Shown piece by piece: positions 22,550 through 27,478 of a stretch of DNA of 27,478 bases. Source of the DNA: an uncultured Clostridia bacterium (lineage in GTDB: Bacteria; Bacillota; Clostridia; Christensenellales; Aristaeellaceae); contig CAKUKP010000037.1 in assembly GCA_934663625.1 (NCBI GenBank), positions 1 through 27,478 on the forward strand, written 5' to 3'. A program made the translations under genes and the position numbers. Each line of letters starts with the position of its first letter. The stretch's first letter is position 1. The notes under the pieces were generated by a model. That model searched no databases. It was not told the DNA's origin and saw nothing but the letters and a program-made list of their open reading frames with translations.

Positions 22550-23118
22550 GCGTAAAGAACGTCATGATCGTCGGCGTGGGCGGACAGGGTACGCTGCTGG
22601 CGAGCCGCATTCTGGGCAATCGCGCCATCGGCGAAGGCTATGATGTAAAGGTTTCCGAGGTACACGGCATGTCCCAGCGCGGCGGCAGCGTGGTCACCTA
22701 TGTAAGATACGGCGATCAGGTGTTTTCGCCGATCATCGAAAAGGGCGGGGCGGATATCATTCTGGCGTTCGAACTGCTGGAGGCGTACCGCGCGCTGCCG
22801 TATCTGAAAAAGGGAGGCCGGCTGATTGTCAATACGCAGCAGATGGATCCCATGCCCGTGATCACCGGCGCGAGGGAATATCCGAAGGATATCGTCCCGA
22901 AACTGCGCGCCTGCGCGGATGTTACCGCGATGGACGCGCTGGCGCTCGCGCATCAGGCGGGCAACGGCAAGGCGGTAAACGTGGTGCTGATCGGCCGTCT
23001 GGCGCGGGATACCGGAATCGCACGTGAAAAATGGATTGAAACCATTCGGGAAACCGTTCCGGAAAAATTCCTGGATGTGAACCTGCGGGCGTTTGATCTG
23101 GGCTACGATCATGAATGA
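22546..23118 (+). CDS. iorB: indolepyruvate ferredoxin oxidoreductase subunit beta
   Basis: Small (gamma-type) subunit of the same enzyme, 190 residues, the usual length. Signatures: VMIVGVGGQGTLLASRILG at the N-terminus, VSEVHGMSQRGGSVVTYVRYG, and IIEKGGADIILAFELLEAYRALPYLKKGG, all standard for IorB and related 2-oxoacid:ferredoxin oxidoreductase gamma domains. GGAGG lies 10 bases before ATG 22546, overlapping the iorA stop. With iorA and the aminotransferase at 10615 it could form an aromatic amino acid degradation route (transamination, then oxidative decarboxylation), though the genes are not in one operon. The stop codon lies at the junction of a 10-bp tandem duplication (23107-23126), and a bidirectional terminator follows. 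Confidence 0.93.
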   Translation: MSVKNVMIVGVGGQGTLLASRILGNRAIGEGYDVKVSEVHGMSQRGGSVVTYVRYGDQVFSPIIEKGGADIILAFELLEAYRALPYLKKGGRLIVNTQQMDPMPVITGAREYPKDIVPKLRACADVTAMDALALAHQAGNGKAVNVVLIGRLARDTGIAREKWIETIRETVPEKFLDVNLRAFDLGYDHE

Positions 23119-23126
23119 TCATGAAT
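23107..23126 (+). repeat. 10-bp tandem duplication at the iorB stop codon
   Basis: GATCATGAAT occurs twice in tandem. The iorB stop TGA is formed across the junction; with a single copy, a TAG would replace it at the same position, so the duplication does not alter the protein. Confidence 0.8.
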
Positions 23127-23128
23127 AG

Positions 23129-23170
23129 AAAACTGCACGGATGACAAAAAATGTCATTCGTGCAGTTTTT
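23129..23170 (+). terminator. bidirectional intrinsic terminator between iorB and the cysteine-rich gene
   Basis: An 18-bp stem (one G/T pair; arms 23129-23146 and 23152-23169) with a 5-base A loop. Five T follow on the plus strand (23166-23170), and the A run before the stem gives T's on the minus strand, so it can serve both convergent genes. Confidence 0.9.
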
Positions 23171-23178
23171 ATATACAT

Positions 23179-23661
23179 TTACCACAGCGGCTTGCGGAAT
23201 TCGTTTTCAATCGCCGCCCAGCGGATTAAAAATGCTTCGCCCGCGGGATCCTCGGCGAGCAATCGAACGGCGCGCGCCGCGCCGCGGACGAATTCGGGAT
23301 TCAGCCCCGAAAGTCCGCTTCCCGCCAGCGGGCATACCGCGCGCGCCCGCGCATCCATGCGCACCGTCCAGCGGTTATTTTTGCAGATTGTCGGGCACAG
23401 CGGAAAAATTCTGCATAAGAACGGGCGCAGATCGCGATCGCACATGCCGCTGCACATCAGCATCGGCGCGTCCATGAAAGCGTCGCACCAGATTTCGCCC
23501 CAGGAAATATCCTGTAGAATTTCGCGCTCGCACGCCAGCAGCGCCACGCCGCCCTTGCCATCGTCGTCCGTATGGCAGCACGCCGCGCCGCAGATCGCGC
23601 CGCAGTCCGTTTTCATCGGGGTGGCGTCGCCGATGGCGGCGTATATCTTTTGTATATCCAT
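23179..23661 (-). CDS. small cysteine-rich protein, possibly metal-cluster binding
   Basis: A 160-residue protein I cannot name with confidence. It contains a dense set of cysteines: DCGAICGAACCHTDDDGKGG near residues 20-40, then LMCSGMCDRDLRPFLCRIFPLCPTIC at about 72-97, and one later ARAVCPLAG. This resembles YkgJ-type zinc/iron-chelating cysteine-cluster proteins (C-G-x-x-C...C-R-x-x-P motif). No signal peptide. Start choice: the strong minus-strand promoter (-10 at 23703-23698) puts the transcript start near 23690, so the ATG at 23694 is too early; GAGAGG then favours ATG 23661 (MDIQKIYAAIG), about 12 bases on, with ATG 23673 as an alternative. Confidence 0.65.
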   Translation of the reverse strand: MDIQKIYAAIGDATPMKTDCGAICGAACCHTDDDGKGGVALLACEREILQDISWGEIWCDAFMDAPMLMCSGMCDRDLRPFLCRIFPLCPTICKNNRWTVRMDARARAVCPLAGSGLSGLNPEFVRGAARAVRLLAEDPAGEAFLIRWAAIENEFRKPLW

Positions 23662-23697
23662 GAAAAAACGCATCCTCTCGTGCGGGTTATGCAATTT

Positions 23698-23726
23698 AAT
23701 ATATCATGCAGCGGCACGGCTGTCAA
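23698..23726 (-). promoter_or_regulatory. promoter of the cysteine-rich protein gene (minus strand)
   Basis: Minus strand: TTGACA (23726-23721), a 17-base spacer and TATATT (23703-23698), preceded by TG-A (extended -10). Close to consensus. Confidence 0.75.
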
Positions 23727-23744
23727 ACATTTCATTTTCCGGTG

Positions 23745-23773
23745 TTGACTTTTTTGCGATAATTCGGTATCAT
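23745..23773 (+). promoter_or_regulatory. promoter of ruvC-ruvA
   Basis: TTGACT at 23745-23750, a 17-base spacer and TATCAT at 23768-23773, 25 bases ahead of the ruvC start codon. Confidence 0.7.
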
Positions 23774-23798
23774 TTCAGGGTACGCGGAGGAAAACAGC

Positions 23799-24293
23799 AT
23801 GATTATATTGGGAATCGATCCGGGGCTTGCCACGCTGGGGTACGGCGTGATCGAATCGGGTCGCGGGAAATATCGATTGATTCAGTACGGCGCGATCACC
23901 ACGCCCGCCGGACAGCCCATGCCGCAGCGGCTTCGGGCGATCGATCAGGGCGTAACGCAGCTGATGGAAATCTATCAGCCGGATGATGTGGCGTTTGAGG
24001 AGCTTTTCTTTTCCAAAAACATTACGACCGGCATGGCGGTCAGCGCGGCGCGCGGCGTGGCGCTGGTGGCGGTGGTGCGCAAGACGGATCATCTCTATGA
24101 ATATACGCCGATGCAGATCAAGCAGGCGGTTACGGGCTACGGCGGCGCGGATAAGCAACAGGTGCAGCACATGGTAAAGCTTCTTTTGCACATGGATCAC
24201 ATCGCCCGACCGGATGATGCGGCGGATGCGCTGGCGGCGGCGATTACCCACGCCAACAGCCAGCACGCCAAGGAGCTTTTCAGAATCAAATAG
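23799..24293 (+). CDS. ruvC: crossover junction endodeoxyribonuclease RuvC
   Basis: Holliday-junction resolvase of homologous recombination, 164 residues. The N-terminus IILGIDPGLATLGYGVIE carries the first catalytic Asp7. The second acidic residue is Glu67 in AFEELFFSKN, and the last pair is Asp140 and Asp143 in RPDDAADALAAAITH. These correspond to the Asp7, Glu66, Asp138 and Asp141 set of E. coli RuvC. GGAGG at 23786-23790 is 8 bases upstream. ruvA follows after 11 bases. It has its own promoter, divergent from the cysteine-rich protein gene. Confidence 0.96.
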   Translation: MIILGIDPGLATLGYGVIESGRGKYRLIQYGAITTPAGQPMPQRLRAIDQGVTQLMEIYQPDDVAFEELFFSKNITTGMAVSAARGVALVAVVRKTDHLYEYTPMQIKQAVTGYGGADKQQVQHMVKLLLHMDHIARPDDAADALAAAITHANSQHAKELFRIK

Positions 24294-24304
24294 GAGGCGC
24301 AGAA

Positions 24305-24901
24305 ATGTACGCGCATATTGAAGGTATCATATCGGAAAAGGAAGCCGATTCCATCGTATTGGATGCAAACGGCGTGGGCTATCTTTTGCAGGTCAGCGGC
24401 GCAACGCTGTCCATGGCGCCCGCGATCGGCGAAAAAATGAAGCTGTACTGCATTTTGAACGTGCGCGAGGATGCGATGGAGCTTTGCGGCTTCTACAGCC
24501 GCGAAGAAAAGCGCATGTATGAACGCCTGCGCTCCGTAACCGGAATCGGATCGCGCACGGCGCTGCAGATTCTGTCCGCGCTCAGCGTGCGCGATCTTTC
24601 CATCGCGCTGGTCACGGGCGATGCGGCGGCGCTGACCCGCGTGCCGGGCATCGGCAAAAAAACGGCGCAGCGGCTGGTGCTGGAATTGAAGGATAAGGTG
24701 GATGATGAACAGCTCACCGGACAGGCGGCGTCCATTTCGCCGAAGGTAAACGCCAACGGCGCGGAGGGAGAAGCGATCGCGGCGCTGATTTCGCTGGGCT
24801 ATTCCAACGCGGAAGCCGCGAAGGCAGTCGCCGCCGCGGCGCAGCAGACCGACGAGGCGGATAAGATGATATTCCTCGCGCTTAAAAACATTGGCGGATA
24901 A
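24305..24901 (+). CDS. ruvA: Holliday junction branch migration protein RuvA
   Basis: Tetrameric junction-binding subunit that docks the RuvB motor, 198 residues. Domain I (about 1-62) is the OB fold (MYAHIEGII...SIVLDANGVGYLLQVS). Domain II has the two helix-hairpin-helix motifs around SVTGIGSRTALQIL and VPGIGKKTAQRLVLELKDK. After a flexible linker (about 140-153), the small C-terminal RuvB-binding three-helix domain begins EAIAALISLGYSNAEAAKAV. AGGAGG lies 7 bases before ATG 24305. ruvB, normally next, is not here: the next gene is an unrelated histidine kinase. RuvB is presumably encoded elsewhere. Confidence 0.96.
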   Translation: MYAHIEGIISEKEADSIVLDANGVGYLLQVSGATLSMAPAIGEKMKLYCILNVREDAMELCGFYSREEKRMYERLRSVTGIGSRTALQILSALSVRDLSIALVTGDAAALTRVPGIGKKTAQRLVLELKDKVDDEQLTGQAASISPKVNANGAEGEAIAALISLGYSNAEAAKAVAAAAQQTDEADKMIFLALKNIGG

Positions 24902-24924
24902 TTAACATTGATGTGCATATGTTG

Positions 24925-24958
24925 CCCCTTTTCTGCATAAATATTGTCAGAAAAGGGG
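24925..24958 (+). promoter_or_regulatory. inverted repeat that would sequester the kinase ribosome binding site
   Basis: Perfect 11-bp arms CCCCTTTTCTG (24925-24935) and CAGAAAAGGGG (24948-24958) with a 12-base AT-rich loop. The GGGG of the 3' arm is the only Shine-Dalgarno-like element before ATG 24966 (7-base spacing). No T-run follows, so it is not a normal terminator. Confidence 0.6.
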
Positions 24959-24965
24959 TGCTTGT

Positions 24966-25604
24966 ATGGATATGCGGTCGATGAAGCTTGTACACGATCT
25001 GAAAGTACCGATTCAGTTGATTTTCAGCTGTGCCCAGCTTTTACAATTGGAACTGAAGCAGGATTCCCATGCAGCGGAATATCTGCAAATGATGCTCAGC
25101 AGCGCGCAGCAGCTTCGGCACATGGTAACGGATGTGCTGGATCAGGATCAACCGGCTGTTTCGCCGGAGGGTATGAAGAACATCGACGTTGTATCGGAGG
25201 TGCGCGGAATCTGCCGCCGGTGCGAAATTTACGCCGAATCCTCCGGAAAGCGCGTGAATTTTGCGTCGAACGCGGCTTCACTTCGCATGCGCACGGATTC
25301 CGATATGCTGGTGCGGGTGCTGCAAAACCTGATGTCGAACGCGCTTCGGTATACGCCGTGCGGCAAGAGCGTAGATGTGCAGCTGAATGCGATGGGAGAT
25401 TTCGTCGAAATCGCGGTGATTGATCACGGCTGCGGCATTCCGCGCGATCAGCTTTCCCGCATCTTCGAAGTGGGCGTGAGCGATGGCAGCACCGGCTATG
25501 GGCTTTCCATCGTGCGCGAAGGCGCGCGGGCGCTGGGCGGCAGCGTAAGCGTGGAATCCGATTCAAACGGCAGCCGGTTTACCGTTCGTCTGCCCGTCCG
25601 GTGA
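24966..25604 (+). CDS. cytosolic sensorless histidine kinase
   Basis: A 212-residue protein with only the two transmitter domains. The HisKA-type dimerisation domain (about 1-62) has the H-box VHDLKVPIQLI with phospho-acceptor His10. The HATPase_c domain (about 88-212) has the N-box NLMSNALRYTP, the G1 box IDHGCGIP, an F-box-like RIFEVG and the G2 box GYGLSIVREGA. There is no transmembrane segment, PAS/GAF sensor or HAMP domain, and no response regulator gene beside it. It may be a sporulation-type phosphorelay kinase or an interaction partner of another sensor; its position just before dpaAB suggests but does not show a link to sporulation. Start ATG 24966 lies 7 bases after a GGGG buried in a hairpin. 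Confidence 0.82.
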   Translation: MDMRSMKLVHDLKVPIQLIFSCAQLLQLELKQDSHAAEYLQMMLSSAQQLRHMVTDVLDQDQPAVSPEGMKNIDVVSEVRGICRRCEIYAESSGKRVNFASNAASLRMRTDSDMLVRVLQNLMSNALRYTPCGKSVDVQLNAMGDFVEIAVIDHGCGIPRDQLSRIFEVGVSDGSTGYGLSIVREGARALGGSVSVESDSNGSRFTVRLPVR

Positions 25605-25631
25605 ACATTTATCGCCTTTCCGCATAGGATG
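25605..25631 (+). promoter_or_regulatory. sigma-K-type (mother-cell) promoter candidate for dpaAB
   Basis: AC at 25605-25606, a 16-base spacer and CATAGGATG at 25623-25631. The consensus is AC-N16/17-CATANNNTA; only the final base differs. Mother-cell sigma-K control of dipicolinate synthase is known in Bacillus. Assignment here is inferred from the match and the gene. Confidence 0.5.
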
Positions 25632-25648
25632 GTTGCACGGAAAGGTGG
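25612..25648 (+). promoter_or_regulatory. inverted repeat covering the dpaA ribosome binding site
   Basis: Arms 25612-25622 and 25638-25648 pair over 11 bp (8 Watson-Crick in the core CCTTTCCG/CGGAAAGG, then G/T, C/G, T/G), loop 15 bases. The 3' arm contains AAAGGTGG, the dpaA Shine-Dalgarno. The candidate sigma-K -10 lies in the loop, so only longer read-through transcripts would contain both arms. Confidence 0.5.
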
Positions 25649-25657
25649 ATGATGCTC

Positions 25658-26437
25658 ATGAAATATGCGGTGGTCGGGGGCGATGTGCGCTTTGCCCATC
25701 TGGCGCGGATGCTGGCGGAGGGCGGGCGCGATGCGCAGGGCTTTTTGCAGCAGGGTACGAATCAGGATGTTGCGCAGCTTGCGGATTACGATTGCGTCCT
25801 GTCGCGCTGGCCGATGGATCGGTGCGATGAAGTGATGCGCGCAATTCCATCCGGCGCTATGCTGCTGCTGTGCGGGCCGAAGTTTCCGGAGGAGCGCCGA
25901 AGCGATCTGCGATATGTAAATCTATGGTCGGATCAGCGGCTTCTGGAGGAAAACGCCTATCTCACGGCGGAAGCAGCGGTGGCGTTCGAACTGGCGCGCT
26001 GGCGCACATTGGCGAAAACGCGCTGTCTGGTGATCGGATTCGGCAGAATCGGATCGGCGCTGACCGAGATACTTACGGATCTGCGCGCGGAGGTTACCGT
26101 GTCCACCCAAAGTGCGGATAAGCTTTCGCGCATTCATGAAATCGGCGCGCGCGGCGTATTGCAGGCGGCGCTGCCCGATGTATTGCCGGAGATCGATCTG
26201 ATCTTTTCCACGCCGCCCGGCATGGTGCTGGATGAAGGCCTGCTTGCGCGCACGAAGCCGGATGTGGAAATCGTCGATCTCGCCAGCCCACCCTATGGTG
26301 TGGATCTGGAAGCGGCGGAGCGGCTTCACCGCAGCGCGCGCCGCGAACCGAATCTGCCGGGCAGGTATTGTCCCGTCAGCGCCGCGCAGGTGCTGCTGCA
26401 CGCGGTGGAACGATGGGAGGCGAGCGAAAATGGCTGA
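25658..26437 (+). CDS. dpaA: dipicolinate synthase subunit A (DpaA/SpoVFA)
   Basis: With DpaB it makes dipicolinic acid from the lysine-pathway intermediate in the mother cell for import into the spore core. 259 residues. The N-terminal domain starts KYAVVGGDVRFAHLARML (a short first Rossmann-like unit). The NAD(P)-binding domain has CLVIGFGRIGSALTEIL at about 127-143, followed by the family-specific IFSTPPGMVLDEGLL, IVDLASPPYGVDLEAAE and LPGRYCPVSAAQVL motifs. These match SpoVFA regions around G-L-G-R-x-G and D-L-A-S-x-P-G-G-x-D; the N-terminal part is shorter than in Bacillus. ATG 25658 is preferred because AAAGGTGG ends 9 bases upstream; ATG 25649 and 25652 are in frame alternatives. Confidence 0.88.
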   Translation: MKYAVVGGDVRFAHLARMLAEGGRDAQGFLQQGTNQDVAQLADYDCVLSRWPMDRCDEVMRAIPSGAMLLLCGPKFPEERRSDLRYVNLWSDQRLLEENAYLTAEAAVAFELARWRTLAKTRCLVIGFGRIGSALTEILTDLRAEVTVSTQSADKLSRIHEIGARGVLQAALPDVLPEIDLIFSTPPGMVLDEGLLARTKPDVEIVDLASPPYGVDLEAAERLHRSARREPNLPGRYCPVSAAQVLLHAVERWEASENG

Positions 26438-27017
26438 TCTGTCCAAATTGCGCATCGGCTGCGCGATGACCGGTTCCTTCTGTACTTTCCGGCAGGTGTT
26501 CAAGGCGTGGGAAAATCTGAAGTCGCTGGGCGCGGATTTAACGCCGGTCATGTCCTTCAACGCGCACGATCTGGATACGCGCTTTTATCCTGCGGCGGAA
26601 GCGATTTCCATATTCAGCGGCATTTGCGGTAAAGATATTCTGCACGATATTCCATCTGTCGAACCGATCGGCCCCAAAAAGCTGTTCGATCTTTTGATTG
26701 TCGCGCCCTGCACGGGCAATACGCTCGCCAAGATCGCGAACGGAATTACCGATACGCCGGTCGCGCTGGCGGTAAAATCGCATCTGCGAAACGGAAAGCC
26801 CGTGTTGATTGCGGTTTCCACAAATGATGCGCTGGGGCAGAGCGCGCAGAATATCGCGCGGCTTCTGACGGTGAAACACATTTATTTTGTGCCCTTTGGT
26901 CAGGATGATCCCGTGGGAAAACCCAATTCCTGTGTGGCGCACTTCGACCTGATCGCGGAAGCGGCGTGCTTTGCCGCTGAGGAACGGCAAATTCAGCCGG
27001 TACTGCGCGAATACTGA
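26430..27017 (+). CDS. dpaB: dipicolinate synthase subunit B (DpaB/SpoVFB)
   Basis: Flavoprotein-fold partner of DpaA, 195 residues, as expected. Motifs: RIGCAMTGSFCTFRQVF at the N-terminus, VMSFNAHDLDTRF, VEPIGPKKLFDLLIVAPCTG, NTLAKIANGITDTPVALAVK, VLIAVSTNDALG and IYFVPFGQDDPVGKPNS, all closely matching Bacillus SpoVFB. GGGAGG at 26415-26420 is 9 bases before ATG 26430, which lies inside the last codons of dpaA (8-base overlap), so the pair is translationally coupled. A terminator follows, before the rRNA promoter region. Dipicolinate synthase of this type is absent in some Clostridia that use an electron-transfer flavoprotein instead, so its presence is informative. Confidence 0.94.
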   Translation: MADLSKLRIGCAMTGSFCTFRQVFKAWENLKSLGADLTPVMSFNAHDLDTRFYPAAEAISIFSGICGKDILHDIPSVEPIGPKKLFDLLIVAPCTGNTLAKIANGITDTPVALAVKSHLRNGKPVLIAVSTNDALGQSAQNIARLLTVKHIYFVPFGQDDPVGKPNSCVAHFDLIAEAACFAAEERQIQPVLREY

Positions 27018-27042
27018 CAGAAGATTTGTTTTAAATATCTGC

Positions 27043-27082
27043 AAAAATAATGTCGGGCTGAAAAGCTGCGGCATTATTTTTT
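27043..27082 (+). terminator. intrinsic terminator after dpaB
   Basis: AAAAATAATG (27043-27052) pairs with CATTATTTTT (27072-27081). Inside is a smaller GCT/AGC stem-loop, and a T-run at 27077-27082 ends the element. The A/T symmetry would allow weak function on the other strand. Confidence 0.7.
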
Positions 27083-27260
27083 GCGGTTTCGGTGGAAACG
27101 GGTCGAAATCGCGCGGCAGCACCTGAAAAATGCCATCGAACAAAAAATGCGCAGATGCGCGCGAAAGTTCGCATATATAATAGTAGAAATTGGTATCAGC
27201 AACTGTAATGTTCGGCAGGAAATTCCAAATATGACGAAAAACAGTGGAAGGATGTTAAAC

Positions 27261-27313
27261 CGAAAAAAAAGTGATAAAAAGGTATTGACAAACACAACGG
27301 GGTTTGATATAAT
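27261..27313 (+). promoter_or_regulatory. very strong rRNA-type promoter with A-rich UP element
   Basis: TTGACA at 27285-27290, a 17-base spacer and TATAAT at 27308-27313, with TG at 27305-27306. This is full consensus in both hexamers plus an extended -10. The 20 bases before it (27261-27280) are A-rich like an UP element. Such a combination is typical of stable RNA operons. Confidence 0.85.
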
Positions 27314-27319
27314 CATCAA

Positions 27320-27478
27320 CGTTGTCGCGAGAACAGCGGTCAAAAAGCGGTTATGTGGCAGCGCGATCCTTGAAAACGATACAGTGAAAGAATGTAAATC
27401 AAGATTGACATCGGAAGATGGAGATCGAAAAAGAACAGTCAGATTCTGAGAGAGTAAACGCGATCTTGAGGGACGGAG
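27320..27478 (+). ncRNA. leader of an rRNA operon (partial; 16S rRNA would start beyond the window)
   Basis: From the predicted start near 27320 to the window end there is no credible gene. The stretch ATCCTTGAAAAC at 27366-27377, followed by GATACAGTGAAAG, resembles the boxA-like CTTTGAAAACTGAACAGTG element found in Gram-positive rRNA leaders. The 16S 5' end is not reached. Assignment to an rRNA rather than a tRNA operon is inferred from the boxA-like element and the promoter strength. The rest of the gap upstream (27083-27260) shows only an isolated TATAAT at 27176-27181 without a -35. Confidence 0.6.

Noticed and set aside
27176..27181. TATAAT hexamer as a second upstream rRNA promoter
   Set aside because: No acceptable -35 hexamer is found 16-18 bases upstream.
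27081..27449. A 122-codon open frame on the plus strand
   Set aside because: It spans the consensus rRNA-type promoter and leader, lacks a good ribosome site, and its composition is low-complexity basic. Not a credible gene.
1..27478. CRISPR arrays, insertion sequences, integrases, attachment sites
   Set aside because: I saw no regularly spaced repeats, transposase or integrase motifs, or tRNA-flanked direct repeats anywhere in the window.

Overview
The window looks like a chromosomal segment of a GC-rich, spore-forming, anaerobic Firmicute of the Clostridia. Spore formation is indicated by SpoIIR, SleB, YpeB and both dipicolinate synthase subunits. Replication loading is of the Firmicute type (DnaD-like protein plus DnaI/DnaC-like ATPase). 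Anaerobiosis is suggested by an indolepyruvate:ferredoxin oxidoreductase (IorAB). Most genes are rich in GCG/GGC/CGC codons; one secreted-protein gene near the left end is clearly AT-richer. I would guess a Christensenellales-like or related lineage, but a finer placement cannot be made from sequence reading alone.

Layout, left to right. 1-141 is the tail of a BspA-type leucine-rich-repeat protein. It is followed by a Cof-type HAD phosphatase, an AT-richer secreted protein of unknown function and a patatin-like lipase. 3803-6381 is a sporulation/germination operon, spoIIR-sleB-ypeB, preceded by an excellent sigma-F promoter match; a MazF/EndoA-type toxin gene without a visible antitoxin follows it. 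6959-9890 holds dnaD-like, dnaC/dnaI-like and a prolyl-tRNA-editing (YbaK/ProX) gene in a tight operon. Next come a secreted SH3 protein, a PLP aminotransferase and tyrS. 13195-15730 is a tandem triplication of secreted proteins built from degenerate WG-like repeats. 15821-18709 is a four-gene overlapping operon (YigZ/IMPACT, RluA-type pseudouridine synthase, HAD phosphatase, TrmL).

An RsuA/RluF-type pseudouridine synthase runs on the minus strand, divergent from an RlmI-like rRNA methyltransferase, which is followed by iorA-iorB. A small cysteine-rich protein (minus strand) is divergent from ruvC-ruvA. Then come a cytosolic sensorless histidine kinase and dpaA-dpaB. The right edge carries a consensus rRNA-type promoter with an A-rich upstream element and the start of an rRNA leader; the 16S gene itself would begin beyond the window.

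How the parts work together: SpoIIR (forespore-to-mother-cell signal), SleB/YpeB (cortex lysis at germination) and DpaAB (dipicolinic acid for the spore core) cover early sporulation, late sporulation and germination. Most other genes are translation or RNA modification functions (TyrRS, ProX, TrmL, RlmI, two pseudouridine synthases) and DNA replication/repair (DnaD, DnaC, RuvCA). The observations I find most worth checking are the sigma-F-driven spoIIR-sleB-ypeB operon, the Shine-Dalgarno-sequestering hairpins in front of the orphan kinase and dpaA (the latter combined with a sigma-K-like promoter), the unaccompanied EndoA toxin, and the triplicated WG-like secreted proteins.
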